A DNA stretch of 64,000 nucleotides, taken from assembly GCA_963576735.1 (NCBI GenBank), contig OY755177.1:17608001-17672000 (forward strand), read 5' to 3'. Positions 9,433 to 20,510 of the stretch are shown here, piece by piece. The number at the start of each line of letters is the position of its first letter. The first letter of the stretch is position 1. The position numbers and the translations under genes are program-made. The stretch is from Bedellia somnulentella. Its lineage: Eukaryota; Arthropoda; Insecta; Lepidoptera; Bedelliidae. The notes under the pieces are model-generated. The model was not told the origin of the DNA and did not search any database. It saw only the letters and a list, made by a program, of their open reading frames with translations.

Positions 9433-10442
9433 GTGGTATCAGTATTTCAGTATCAGTTAAATAGTCAACAATTTACTGTTTACACTTCATTAAATTCAAA
9501 TCGTAGATAACTAAACCATTGAACCGAACATCCTGTTGTGTACTTCCGATCAAATCAAAGGCATTTTGCAGACAGCAGCGACGGAATGGAGGCAACACTG
9601 CTGATTTAATTAGGACATTACCACTTGATGTACCCTTGCGCGGCAATGTCGATCGCAAACAAGATTAGCAAGGAGGTTAGAATACTTGTCGGAACGATTT
9701 GCAGGGTTGTTTTTTTCTTAAACTTCGTTGTGCATTTTACGAAATATTTTTTATGACAGTCTTGTTTAATATAGGAGGTAAAATGGAGGTAATTAATACA
9801 AGTTAGTTGAATTTCTTCTTCTTCAATAATATTAATGGTTTTTGGTTGTTGACATTGGATGTCTTATGAATTGAACTCGTCTAGCTAGGCAGCAAATTTG
9901 GCTTTTTGAAATTAAAAACGGTAAGTGAATACTCCAGATTTACTTTCTTTATTTATTTCATAGTCATGTATTCTTCAAACGATGTTTCAACTTACAAAAT
10001 ACCAATTGTACAATTAGCAGTAACTTTAAAAGCAAGCAATCAAAGGAACAAAAAGTAAAATTGTTCCTCTGAAGTACTAAAACGGCGGCCATGTTGAATT
10101 TTATTTCATTTTCAATTTCCCGCCATTTGCGGTGACATTTTGATTCCAATTGAAAAAGCCTAATAAATCTACTTTTCACTCGGAAATGGGAAATTTATTC
10201 GATGAGATTAGAGTTAATGGAATTCATATTATTGATTGGATTTTATTGAAAACATTGGGGTAAAGCTCTATCTTAAACGCATCAGTTGTTTGGGTAATCG
10301 CATAAAGTCAAATAAAGTTATATTATTAATGTAGCGTGTACTACTCTCTTTCTTAAACTGAACGTACTAGTATTTTAAATAGAGTAATATCGAAAAAGCT
10401 TGTATTTTTTTGTTTTGCCATATAACTGTCATTGCTTTTATA
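9433..10442. other. About 1 kb with no feature recognised
   Basis: Two short minus-strand frames (9473-9658 and 9964-10179) have no recognisable domain, conserved splice context or repeat match. Confidence 0.4.
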
Positions 10443-10650
10443 CACACTAAACATATATAATCACGCCATTAATTCCCATTTAGTAGACAGAGACTGTCTA
10501 TCGCCACTTCCTGGGAAACCTCCCTGATGTGAAATGTAGGCATAGCATGATTGCTATACATACATTTGTATGCATGCTCTTAATATTATTCAGAAAACGG
10601 ACGGCTAGACCCTTCAGGGTAGGCAGTGACTATCCATTGCCAATTTATAA
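10443..10650 (-). repeat. LINE C 3' end, degenerate, possibly two pieces
   Basis: The minus-strand 3' end motif appears as ATATATAATCACGCCATTAA plus TTCCCATTTAGTAGACAGAG. A second partial match, AGGGTAGGCAGTGACTAT, follows at about 10617. Reading frames are destroyed. Confidence 0.55.
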
Positions 10651-10927
10651 TTATAAGTTTTGAAATAAGATATGAGAAATAAAAGAATCAATTGGAAAAT
10701 ATTTTTCTCTCCAAATTGAGGAAAAATAGATAGGGTGAATAATTTGCTAAATAATTTAGTTCCTTCCTGGGGTCTTATTTAGCCCTGATGATTGCAGTTT
10801 TCCGGGCAAAGTTCCTCGGCCTCGTCTATGATCCTTCTACTCCGCTGTCTTTTGTATATTACATAAAACTTGCTTTCCCTCCGCGTGGACAAAATTTTTC
10901 TTAAATTAAGTTACATTTTATAATTTT

Positions 10928-11140
10928 ATGTTTGTTATTGCTGTTGACCATACAAAAGTTATAACTTTTTATGCTCCAGTGGGAACCCTTGCGAAATCCA
11001 AGATAAATGATATCTTATATGTTGGCCAGGTGTATAAGCTACATTCATACCAAAAATTTGATCAAGATCCGTCACGTAGAATTAACGTGATGACCGGACA
11101 TACAGACAGACAGACAGACATGACAGACAGGTACAGTCTT
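10928..11140 (+). repeat. Unassigned repeat ending in (ACAG)n
   Basis: AT-rich sequence ending in a CAGACAGACAGACAGACATGACAGAC-type microsatellite at about 11099-11130. Lepidopteran interspersed repeats often end this way, but the family was not recognised. The 74-codon open frame here is mostly this repeat. Confidence 0.35.
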
Positions 11141-11165
11141 ATTATAGTATAGGTAGAGGTAGCGT

Positions 11166-11408
11166 TTTGCCGTGTAGTACCGGCTTAGGATGTCACTACC
11201 GCTTTCTACTCACGGGCATCGTAGGAGGCGACTAAAAATATGGGGCTTTTTAAGATTTTGATTTTGGGCGATGTGGTTGGCGACCCATCGCCTATACTTT
11301 ATTTCTACCATCTTGTCCCCTATCTACTTCCAAATGTGGTCGATGAGTTTTTAGCTCTGAAGCTCTGGCTAAACCTTTTTAAGATTTATGGCCGTGAGTA
11401 TGTTTATG
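11166..11408 (+). repeat. SINE A, full length, diverged
   Basis: Starts GCCGTGTAGTACCGGCTTAG and ends GGCCGTGAGTATGTTTATGC. It belongs to a subgroup in which CATCTTGTCCCCTATC replaces CATCTTTTCCCCACTC. Open frames reading GDVVGDPSP here and elsewhere are translations of this SINE. Confidence 0.88.
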
Positions 11409-11573
11409 CATTAAGTTTAGTCAACAAGTCGCTATTATTCTTTTACCTAAAAAGTGTTATAGTATAACTAAATAAATTCTAATATGAAATGGTTTTTAAT
11501 TTTCTGAGAACAATTTAAAAATGTTTTTATATACAAAGAAAATTATTTCAATATGTTTTTGATTTTCATTAAA

Positions 11574-11813
11574 GCTGTGTAGTGTCGGCTTAGAATAGCT
11601 ATACCCAGTTTTGACAGTGCCAGGCAATTAAAGCTTTTCAAACAATTTTATGGCGATGAGGTTGGAGACTCATCACCAACACCAACAACCTTCATTTTAA
11701 CCATCTTTTCCCCGCTCCACTTCCAAAAGTGTCTGAGGAATATCCAATTCCTCAACTCCGGTTACCTATTCTCGAGATTTATGGCCGTGAGTATATGTAT
11801 GTATGTATGTACA
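11574..11813 (+). repeat. SINE A, full length with central divergence
   Basis: Head GCTGTGTAGTGTCGGCTTAG at 11574, 3' end ATGGCCGTGAGTATATGTAT. The region between the two is altered where GGCGACTAACGG should be. Confidence 0.85.
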
Positions 11814-12025
11814 AGAACATAATCTAAAAAGGCTTTCGCTGAACCAAAATTGGTATACACAAGATTGAAAAGCTTCACATATGAAAGAAGGCAGTATTCG
11901 CCGATAGATCTAATACATTTCAATGCATTGCTTTTGAAATTCCTATCTGCCGTTGCTGTAAGCATTTATGTATTTCGACGTTAGGGTTGGACTATAATTT
12001 AGCTGTTCAAATCTAGTTTCATTTT

Positions 12026-12232
12026 TTAGCAACCGTTATAGTTCAGTGGGTAGAACACCGCTTATAGTGTAGACGATGAGAGTTCAAATCCTGGGTCAGG
12101 CCTACAGAAATTTATTCTCTTCTTAAGTCATATGTGTGGTTAATTATCATGGATATTTATGGTGAGGGAAAACATCGTAAGGAAACCCACATGGCAAAGT
12201 TGTACTTTGTCATGTGACTGTGTATGTGACCA
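12026..12232 (+). repeat. SINE B with intact tRNA-like head
   Basis: The head contains an A-box-like TAGTTCAGTGGG and a B-box-like GAGTTCAAATCCTGG, as in pol III tRNA promoters. The body follows to GTCATGTGACTGTG, where the copy ends at its junction with SINE A at 12233. Confidence 0.82.
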
Positions 12233-12390
12233 CGATTTTTGGGCAATGCGGTTAGAGACCCATCACAAACGATACTTCATACTCGTATCTACCATCTTCT
12301 CCCCTATCAACTTCCAAATGTGGCTGAGGAGTTTCTAGCTCTGAAGTTCTGGCTGCCTCTTGTTGGGATTTATAGGCGTGAATCAATGTC
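12233..12390 (+). repeat. SINE A lacking the 5' head
   Basis: Starts inside the GATTTTTGGGCAATGCGGTT block and runs to TTTATAGGCGTGAATCAATG. It abuts SINE B directly. Confidence 0.78.
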
Positions 12391-12619
12391 TGTATTTAAT
12401 TTCAAACACTTATTTTATTGTAAGCAATACAATGAAAAACACAACCCTATCTAAATCTAAAATGCATCTTGCCGCTACATGAAATTCAAATGTGAATGTA
12501 TGTAGCTAAACATATTTATCTTTGCAATACAACCACTTCGATATCATTTGCAATAAAAGAACTTCTGATTTTATCGTACATAAAGTTATTTATTTTGATC
12601 TGATATATATATATTCTCA

Positions 12620-12790
12620 TGCATACATATACTCACGGCCATATATCCAATCCCAAAAAGGGAAAGACACAGCGAGAGCATCAGAGCTAGAAACTCCTCA
12701 GCCACATTTGGAAGTTGATAGGGGACGAGTAGGTAGAAATAGAGTATCGTTGGTGATGGGTCTCCAACCGCATCGAAAAGCCCCATACAT
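12620..12790 (-). repeat. SINE A 3' two thirds
   Basis: From CATACATATACTCACGGCCA to GTCTCCAACCGCATCG, belonging to the GGGGAC(G/A)AG subgroup. The 5' head is missing. Confidence 0.82.
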
Positions 12791-13154
12791 CGCACGCTTA
12801 ATACTACAGTGACCTATGTCAAATTTTGATGAATTGAGTTACAATGCTTCACAGACCTTAAAAAGCATGCTCTACAACATAGGCACGAGAAAACACCTGT
12901 ATTCTTAACACAAAAAGGTTCAATTTCACTTAGGTCTTTATCGTCTCGTATTCGTATGTTACTATAATATTAAGTTACAGTTGGACATTATAAAATCAAG
13001 ATTTATCATTTAATTTTGAAAAAAAATAGTTTGTTTTATTTATTTATTAATTCGTGGAAAATTATGTATTTATGCTATTAAAAGTCGACACTAAATAGTA
13101 TCGACTACATACTCTGGGAAATTACTTATATATATTTTTATTTTATACAACCTT
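12791..13154. other. No feature recognised
   Basis: AT-rich sequence without a supported feature. Confidence 0.4.
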
Positions 13155-13262
13155 TATTTAAAATCCTTTCCCCACCTAACTTCCAATAGTGACTGAGGAA
13201 TTTTAATACCGAAGCTCTGGCTATCCCTTTCTGGGATTTAAAGCCGTGAGTATATGTATGTT
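13155..13262 (+). repeat. SINE A 3' half
   Basis: The CCTTTCCCCACCTAACTTCC block to AAGCCGTGAGTATATGTATG. Confidence 0.75.
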
Positions 13263-13679
13263 TGCGATATATGTATTTATGTATATCAACGTGCATATAA
13301 TATTAGTCACTGCCTACACCATTGAAGAATCTAAGGACAGTCTAGATGAGCATAGCGCCAGATAAAATGTAAGATGTGTTGGTTTCAAATTCTTTGAGGA
13401 TAGAGATTGCGTTCTTCATAGAGAGGTCGTGAGAGCTTTTTACTTGTTTTGTGGTTTACAGCAAAGGAATTCGCGGTTTCAGCCTTTTTGCTTCCAACTT
13501 TTGCTTGCGGCTTTATTTCATGAAATTCCAGTGCGTTGACCCCACTGATTCCCCAACTGCATTTGGACGTTTTTTTACAATCCTTTTATTTTGGGAACTT
13601 TTGGTCACATGTAACAATGTCGGTTTCATAGGAACCCCAATAAAATATGCGTGAGTGTGAGTAATCTTGCAATTATAAA
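13263..13679. other. No feature recognised
   Basis: Two overlapping short frames on opposite strands near 13451-13725 lack any protein signature. Confidence 0.4.
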
Positions 13680-13945
13680 TAACTAGCTGACCCGACAGAT
13701 TTCGTACTGTAAATTGGGTTGCCAAACCTTAGGCGTTTTTTCCGGTACTCAGAGTTCAATCAGGCGTGAATATTTTATTGGTAATTTTTTTCCGGAATGA
13801 AAGTATCCTATGTCACAATTTGGGTCATTATCTTGCATTCTGTTAAATTTAATTCATATACATTATGTACTTGAGGAACCTTTTTGCCTCAAACACACAA
13901 ACATCCAAACATCTAAACTTTCACATTTATAATATTTATAGAATT
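13680..13945 (-). mobile_element. Helitron-like non-autonomous element, second type
   Basis: The minus-strand 3' end reads ...CTGTCGGGTCAGCTAGTT, the CTAGT-type terminus of lepidopteran Helitrons. The opposite end reads TATAAATATTATAAATG near 13935. The same terminus occurs on the plus strand at 17935-17955. Confidence 0.55.
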
Positions 13946-14471
13946 TAAGGCGGCTTACGACTCGAGATTGACGGTTTTTTTAAAGTTTTTGGTCTCTTTC
14001 TATTGATGAAATTTATCGATAGGAAAAGTCTGCAAAGATTCAAGCGTTTTGTATCTTTGCAATGAATTAAAGCATCTGTACAAAATATCAATGGGCTTCA
14101 GTGTGGTTTTTTGTAGTAAAGCCTTTTCGAAAACTGGCCATTTCGCGAGTTTGAATGAAGACAAAGCTAAGCGGAAAACGATACGTGACTGTAGAAAGCA
14201 GAACGTGCGATTGAATCTGCAACGAGAAATTGGGGGGTTAAAACGAGCGGTAACCATCTGACGTCTTACAATATACAATCACTGCCCCGGTTGTATGCTC
14301 GATAACATTACGGATTCCGCAAGAGAGACGGCACAACTGGCTATCCGATCAGTTAAATTTGGTGTTACCACGAAATTTCACATAGTTCTGAATAGTTTTA
14401 TTAAAAAGCGTTATTGTTTTTGTAGAAGATTAGAAATTTGTGTTTGGAAAGTATACACAATTTACTTACTG
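13946..14471. other. Unassigned, overlapping open frames
   Basis: Frames on both strands (14000-14278 minus, 14049-14261 plus) overlap antisense. No domain was recognised, and neither has a plausible start or splice context. Confidence 0.35.
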
Positions 14472-14965
14472 ATTCGGTATGCAAAGTTTTACAAAAGTGA
14501 TGCTGATTACAAAACCATTTCGAGATATTATGTTTTTGAAACATATTTTCTTGAAATTAAATCAAACAAAGCTAAGATGACCGTTATTTTAACAAAATAC
14601 TGTAACAGTATTTGACCTTCAGCGTTGTTTCAAAGACAATCGTTTTTGCAGTTTATTAAAAAAAATATCGAAAATAGAAGGTTAGTTTAGTATAATATCC
14701 TAATAATTTATTTTGAGATCACAAATTCGTGAAATGTTTTGCAATCAGCAACATTTTTATTAAACATATCGCTTATTTGCATGTCGCTACGTGATATTTT
14801 CGATCGATGACGTCATTAAGTACAAAAGTTAAACAATCTTTAAAAAATCATAACTTTGCAATTACTCATTTTAAATGAAAAATATTCAAATAAGTCTTTT
14901 ATTTTCGTGTTTGCTATCGAATAAAAATATTTAATAAATACCAAAAAAACTTTGCATACCGAATT
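14472..14965. repeat. Candidate inverted-repeat element, ~0.5 kb
   Basis: ATTCGGTATGCAAAGTTTT near 14472-14490 has its reverse complement AAAACTTTGCATACCGAAT near 14946-14964. The pair could be the ends of a small DNA element, but target duplications are not evident. The 106-codon frame at 14295-14615 spans only its left end. Confidence 0.4.
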
Positions 14966-15555
14966 GTACCATTATCATACTAAACTATTTTTAGTAATCC
15001 AACAGTTTACTTTGCTTAAACCTTATCTAACCATGACTACTTGATACTATCAAAATGATTTCTTTTCCACCTGCTAAACTCTCACATCTTAAGCCGCCTC
15101 CTCAAAAGCCGGTGGCACGTTCTACCGTATGAATATAGAAGCGCCCTTCATTCACGGCAAAGGGGCTTCCTCGTTATACGTTCACAAACTGGAATAGACT
15201 CTCTTAGCCCCGTAAAAAGGCTTGCCAACATAATGTACCCTACTCTGTGACTCCCCCAGGGATTCTGGCGTTTAGTCTTAACACAGCTTTTTTCTGTTGA
15301 ATGGATTAAACTGTAACAAGCCGGCTTTTAAATATCATTTCCTGCTTGATTGATTAAGTCGTTACAAGCGCGTATTTCATATATTGCAGAAACAGTATTT
15401 ATAAATTGAAAGGAAAAAACTTCTTAGATTATTCTCATCTGAGTTTAATAGTGTGTACTATTTTCCTGTACTAGATCACGTGATAGACGCAAGACTCTTG
15501 CTGCTTTTAATAAGAACAGAGATACAGTATTTCATATTAAAAAAACTAGGTATAT
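14966..15555. other. No feature recognised
   Basis: Mixed composition, no supported gene or repeat. Confidence 0.4.
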
Positions 15556-15812
15556 CTGCTGTGTAGTGACGGCTTAGAATAACACTAACCCATTTCTGCC
15601 GGTGGGTGTACGTAAGAGGCGACTAACGGTATTGGGGCTTTTAAGAGATTTTGGGCGATGCGGTTGGAGACCCATCACCAACAACCTTTATTTTACCATC
15701 TTCTCCCCACTCAACTTTACATAAGTGGCTGAGGAATTTCTAATTCCTTAGCTCTGGCTACCCCTTCTAGGGATTAACAGCCGTGAGTATATGTATGTAT
15801 GTATGTACATAA
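15556..15812 (+). repeat. SINE A, full length
   Basis: GCTGTGTAGTGACGGCTTAG to GCCGTGAGTATATGTATGTA. The B-box-like GGTTGGAGACCC is intact. It is immediately followed by a LINE C tail in the opposite orientation. Confidence 0.92.
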
Positions 15813-15875
15813 ACACACTCATGCCATTAGTTCTCATTGCGGTTGGCAGATACTATGAATCCTTCTTGCCCAAGA
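15813..15875 (-). repeat. LINE C 3' end fragment
   Basis: CACTCATGCCATTAGTTCTC then TTGGCAGATACTATGAATCC is the minus-strand LINE C terminus. Confidence 0.65.
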
Positions 15876-16379
15876 CTTAGCCTCCATATTTATGCTCCAT
15901 AAACACATAGCAAATAAAAGAGATGAAATTAGATTTGATATATATAACAACCAATAGTACCATAAGAGTAACTTATACTCTCGATATGCTCTCGAAACAA
16001 GCACTACAAGAGTAAGAAAACTAATGTACATTTCGGCCAATAACATTATAATTATTTAATGTTTACCTAAATCTTTTAGTTCTGTAAGTATTATGTAATT
16101 TTTCTTTAGGTAAAGATTTGTAAATGGCATTGTGTATTCATACAAACTAAACGAACATTTCAGACCCGAATGAAAGAGTACCTCATAAATTTACAAGCAA
16201 ATCCTCACTAAATATCAAACTTGGCTTTCATTGAGATACTAACCATTGATATTTATAAGTTTTACTTATCACTTTTTTTCTTACATTGTATTTTGTTTTT
16301 TTGTTTATATATTCTTTATAAATTACTATCGGAAAAATTATATCGAAACTGTTTCTATATATTTATACGCAACCTTTGT
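15876..16379. other. No feature recognised
   Basis: AT-rich sequence. Short frames on both strands have hydrophobic compositions typical of random AT-rich translation. Confidence 0.4.
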
Positions 16380-16795
16380 TTTAAATTAGTGCCTTATCCC
16401 TCACTTCTCAGCCCGACCATAGTAGATAGCCTCATTATATAGTGTTGTAAATTAATTAATATTGTTTTAAAATTGCAAGCGTTCATTGTTGTTTTTACTT
16501 TTATTTATGTTATAATGTTTTCTTTTTCCTCATCAAATATGTGTCTTATGAGCTTTAGTAAAATAGCTGTAGTATTAAATGTGTCAATAGTGCAATTTTA
16601 AATACCTATATTTAAGTTAAACAGGGCTTTGACTGAAAATCAGTGTATGATGAGTATATACTCTGTCATGCGAGTGCTGAGTCAAGGCCTTTTTGGTAAT
16701 GTTTTTTTTTCTTTTTTTGTATATATATATTTGTCATTGTCTTGTGTTAATTACCAAATAAACATTATTTCTTTCTTTCTTTCTTTCTTTCATAA
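16380..16795 (+). repeat. LINE 3' UTR-like end with (TTTC)n tail
   Basis: It ends ...ACCAAATAAACATTATTTC followed by about six TTTC units, the layout of a non-LTR retrotransposon 3' end. No coding part is recognisable, so the clade is unknown. Confidence 0.5.
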
Positions 16796-16869
16796 TTAGT
16801 ATTATATTGTTTGTGTTGGTCTGTTAATCTTCCAAAGAAAATAAAATAAATAAATAACATATGGCAGAG

Positions 16870-17030
16870 TTTTTGTACAAAATGGCGATAGGCCTGCCCC
16901 CTGTCACTTGAGCACTGTCCAGTCCAAGCATGATGAGGGCTGTGATCACCAGAAGATATTTTATGTGATGCACTGAAGTAGATTACCTCTGCCAACCCTT
17001 CGGGCATGTACGTCGTAAACTTTTGAATTG
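16870..17030 (+). repeat. SINE B 3' half, diverged
   Basis: GCGATAGGCCTGCCCCCTGT, GATCACCAGAAGATATTTTA (altered) and CCTCTGCCAACCCTTCGGGC. No head and no tail. Confidence 0.75.
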
Positions 17031-17439
17031 ACATTGAGTGAGCATAAACTGCAATATCAATAATACCTGCCACTTGAAGGTACAAAAAAACTCCGTAAAA
17101 TTCTTTATTTTTTAAATTTCACAAAAACGTGCTAAAATCAGATAAAATTGTGTTAAAACTCAAAAGATTTTCTCATTAAGGCGCAAAGGAAAGTTTGTTG
17201 TAAACACTTAATGAATTTCACATTTTTAAAGCTGAACTTCCGTGAAAGTTTTTAATTAACAGACTTTTTGAATAAACTAAGAATGATTTGATAGGTATGA
17301 ACTGTTCAGAAAAACAAAATTTGACATGAGAACAATCGGTAAGCGCCGCTTACATGCATGAGAAGCTATCACAATTCAATGTGCCGATATAGTGAATTGA
17401 CTTAAGTGCTTCCACAGCAAAAGTTTTTAATTAAATACA
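17031..17439. other. No feature recognised
   Basis: AT-rich sequence without supported features. Confidence 0.4.
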
Positions 17440-17650
17440 TATCTATACTCACCATTACACATACCAAAAAGAGGTAGCCAAATCCATAGAATTTGAAATC
17501 CCTTGGCAACTTTTGAAACTTAAGAGTGAAAACATTAAAAAAAATGGTTGGTTGGCTCTAGTCACATAGCCAAACTATCACTTTGAAAACCCCGAAAATC
17601 TTAAATCAAACCATATCACAACCACGATAAGGACTAGAAATGGGTTAGTC
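17440..17650 (-). repeat. SINE A, very diverged
   Basis: Only islands remain: GAGGTAGCCAAATCCATAGA, CCCTTGGCAACTTTTGAAAC and GACTAGAAATGGGTTAG. An old copy. Confidence 0.5.
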
Positions 17651-17864
17651 GAGTGTTAATCATAACTCAACCTCCTATTAGTGCTAAGAACCTCACTATA
17701 CTTTCTCAGTTTGATCTAGGCAGCGACACTTATTATGTATAAATTATTTTGAAAATTACAATATTTTAGATATGCATTCCATAGGCAAAGTTGTTTAGTT
17801 TGATGTTATTAATCGATTTAAAATATAACAAGGGTATGTTTTAAAAACGAGGTCTAGGCTAATT

Positions 17865-17925
17865 ACTTATTCCGAAGTTCTGGCCACCACATCTAGGAAT
17901 TGATAGTATATGTATGTATGTATTT
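17865..17925 (+). repeat. SINE A 3' tail
   Basis: CCGAAGTTCTGGCCACCACA, then ATATGTATGTATGTA. Confidence 0.5.
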
Positions 17926-17931
17926 ATTAAT

Positions 17932-17955
17932 TTGGGTCTGTCGGGTCAGCTAGTT
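17932..17955 (+). mobile_element. Helitron-like 3' terminus
   Basis: GGTCTGTCGGGTCAGCTAGT is the same end as the minus-strand element at 13680. Its body to the left has been lost or replaced by a SINE tail. Confidence 0.5.
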
Positions 17956-18446
17956 TTATTATAAATATCAAACGTTTGCAATTAGTACCAAACGGTGGGC
18001 TATTAAAAATACAATAACGGGAAAAAGAGATAAAATGAAAGGAAAATAAAGCGAGATAGTTGGGCAAACTAATAAAATTCACATTAATATTTATAGCGGC
18101 AGCTAAACTAATATTGGGTTCTGTAGAAACCGACCGTCTGTTAACATAAACTTAAAAGTTTGATCGTGAAATCAGATATATTTTGATGTTCCCAAGTGTT
18201 TGGAAATGCCCTGAAGTTTTAACATTTTGCTATAACTCTCCTGTTAAATTTAAATAATATATTACATTTAAATCACATGAAATCATATTTTGTATTTGGC
18301 TTTGTTTTAAACTTAGGTATGCCTAATGATAAAATACGAAAGCCTAGCGTCCTAGGTGAGTGCATTTTTTTGAATTGTTTAGTTAAGAAAATGGTTTATG
18401 AATAATTTTGAGCCAATAATTCAATTAGGAACGAGAGTTTTTAATA
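17956..18446. other. No feature recognised
   Basis: AT-rich sequence without supported features. Confidence 0.4.
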
Positions 18447-18598
18447 TAATCCCGGCCAAAAAAGTATTGTTGTTGATATCTTCAACCGCATCGCCCTAAA
18501 ACCACTTAAAAAACCCAACACCCTTAGATGTCTCTTACGACATCCGTGGGTAGAAAGGGGTAGTGTCATTTTATGCCAGCGGTACACGGCAACATACT
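18447..18598 (-). repeat. SINE A 5' half, diverged
   Basis: AACCGCATCGCCCTAAAACC, then GTCTCTTACGACATCCGTGG, to GTACACGGCA. The 3' half is missing. Confidence 0.68.
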
Positions 18599-18753
18599 GT
18601 TTATTAACCCCTCAGAGGAACACCGTTAAAATTTTAAATAAGCAATTCCGCTAAAATAATTCATCGATCTCAGTGGCTACAATACAGCATGCAAAACAAG
18701 TCTTTATAACTATCAAAAATAACGTATAACGTTTTAAGTGGCGCGCTCCGACA

Positions 18754-18846
18754 GAGGCGCCCGGGCGCCTCTCAACCGTTGACGGAATTCCATAATTATA
18801 AGCAGACGTGCCCGGGCGCCTCTTAACTGCCTACGGAATTCCATAT
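18754..18846. repeat. GC-rich palindrome within a 51-bp tandem repeat
   Basis: GAGGCGCCCGGGCGCCTC at 18754-18771 is a perfect 18-bp palindrome. A 51-bp unit beginning GCCCGGGCGCCTCT starts at 18759 and again at 18810, each with GACGGAATTCCATA or CTACGGAATTCCATA downstream. It is conspicuous in this AT-rich region. The origin is unknown. Confidence 0.7.
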
Positions 18847-18887
18847 AGTAAAATCATTTAAAAAGAGAAGTGTTGATTCGTAAAAGT

Positions 18888-18950
18888 GGTTGGTATCCAT
18901 CACCAATCATCCTCTATTTTCAATAAGGATGGGGAAGTTTATATTTAAAA
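18888..18950 (+). repeat. SINE A central fragment, degenerate
   Basis: GTGGTTGGTATCCATCACCA followed by ATCATCCTCTATTTTC. The same variant occurs at 20420, so the two may share a source. Confidence 0.5.
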
Positions 18951-19077
18951 AAAAGTTATAAATAGTAACTTGCATACCTAGGACACATAATTACTTGTAT
19001 TTGCCAGTAAAGTGGTAAAAGAGATATAAAGAAGCAATTTGAATTATTACTGTACATACACCGTTAACAAGACAATT

Positions 19078-19325
19078 CTTGTTAACGGTGAGGGAAAACA
19101 TCGTGAGGAAACCCACATGGCTGAGTTGTACTTAGTCATGTGACAGTGTATTCGTACAAAACGGCGATAGGCCTGCCCCCTATCACGTGAGTACACTGTC
19201 CATGCAAAACGTGGGTACTCTGAACACCAGGTGACAAAGTCACGTGATGTTCAGAAGTATTGGTACCTCTGCCAACCCCTTCGGGGATATTCGGCGTGAA
19301 CGTTTATGTTTATGTTATTATGTTA
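19078..19325 (+). repeat. SINE B body, 5' truncated
   Basis: From TTGTTAACGGTGAGGGAAAA to TATTCGGCGTGAACGTTTAT and a short TTATGTTATG tail. It contains two CACGTG motifs. A LINE on the opposite strand follows at once. Confidence 0.9.
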
Positions 19326-19339
19326 TGTCTTAGTAAGTA

Positions 19340-20330
19340 ATTAAAAAAAAAATTAAAAAAAAAAGTTTATTTACAAGAACAAGAGTATTTATAAAGATGT
19401 TAAGTAGTTATTATGTGCTTTGCCTGCTCTGCCATGAGGCGTGTAAATATTTGAATCATTAGGCTAGAAATTTCACTCAAAAAACACTAATTAAAAAATA
19501 AAAATGTTACATATTGTCACATGCCAAGTATATGCCTACAAAATAAAAACAAACAAACAACAAATAATGTCAAAAATTCAATTTTAAAAAGATAATAATA
19601 ATAACAATTTAAACAAAAAAGAAAGAATAAAATCAAATCACATGTCACAAAATATCAAATCACATGTCACAAAATATCAAATCACATGTCACAAAATATA
19701 AAATCATAAACAAAATCGTGGATAGAATAATAGCACTTCTCAATTAAATAATTAAACAGCTTGAATCTAAATTCTTTAAATGCCTTATCCTTTAAATTAT
19801 CGCTAATGACATTGTATAATTTCACAGCCATGTAAGATGCATTGCGGTGACATATAGCCAAACCCTTTGTAAACGGGTACTCTAGTTGTAAGTTATGATG
19901 TCCACGTTGGGGCCTATTTGTTGGTGTTTTAAGTCTAAAAAGGGACTGATTTTTGTGAACAAATATTAACATTTCATATATATACAGGGAAGGGAGTGGT
20001 AATATTCTTAACCTTTTGAATAACGGCACACAGCTATCGAGAAAATCAGCGCCACACAATATTCTTATACTTTTTTTTTGAATTTTAAACGCCCTATCGC
20101 TGTCTACAGAATTTCCCCACAGTATTATCCCGTAACGTAAAATAGATGCTACATACCCGTAATAACATATTAAGGCTGCTTTGTCGGATACAACATACTT
20201 AATTCGATATAAGACGTAAAGGTATCTGTCAAGTTTATTTCATAGCTTTTCCACGTGTGCTTTCCAGTCAAGAAAAGGGTCCAAAGTAAATCCTAAAAAT
20301 GTTGTGTATGGCACTTTGTTGATTAAGTGG
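19340..20330 (-). pseudogene. CR1/Jockey-group LINE, 3' part (RT C-terminus)
   Basis: This is the C-terminal part of a non-LTR retrotransposon reverse transcriptase and its 3' UTR, relative of LINE K. In one minus-strand frame from 20330: TTFLGFTLDPFLDWKAHVEK, a TGA stop at 20240-20242, then KYVVSDKAALICYYGYVASI, LRYGIILWGNSVDSDRAFKI, and on to a stop at 19682. The block LRYGIILWG equals MSYGILLWG of LINE K. The ORF ends ...LIEKCYYSIHDFVYD, parallel to SYYSVQDFLND in LINE K. The 3' UTR ends in AAATAAACTTTTT, as LINE K does. The upstream endonuclease and RT core are missing. It is a dead-on-arrival copy. Confidence 0.82.
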
Positions 20331-20334
20331 GCTT

Positions 20335-20510
20335 AGAGCTGCACAAACCCATTTTACTTGTAAGTGTTGTTATACGAGACTAACGACATTATACTGGGAA
20401 TTCCAAGTGATTATTGGGCGAAGTGGTTGGTACCCATCACCAATCATCCTCTATTTTCAATAATTTCCCGACTTAATATTTAAAGCTCTGAAGCTGCAGT
20501 TTATGCATGT
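20335..20510 (+). repeat. SINE A, degenerate
   Basis: GGGCTTAGAGCTGCACAAAC, GGGCGAAGTGGTTGGTACCC and ATCACCAATCATCC remain. The 3' end has only GCAGTTTATGCATG. Confidence 0.5.

Noticed and set aside
11240..11467. Recurring open frames with GDVVGDPSP or similar
   Set aside because: They are reading frames through SINE A, repeated at 8791, 12239, 12586 and 27023.
14000..14615. Possible coding region with overlapping frames on both strands
   Set aside because: No domain, splice site or start context; lengths are within expectation for this composition.
18754..18846. CRISPR-like direct repeats
   Set aside because: Two units only, and the sequence is eukaryotic; dispersed SINEs explain all other spaced repeats.
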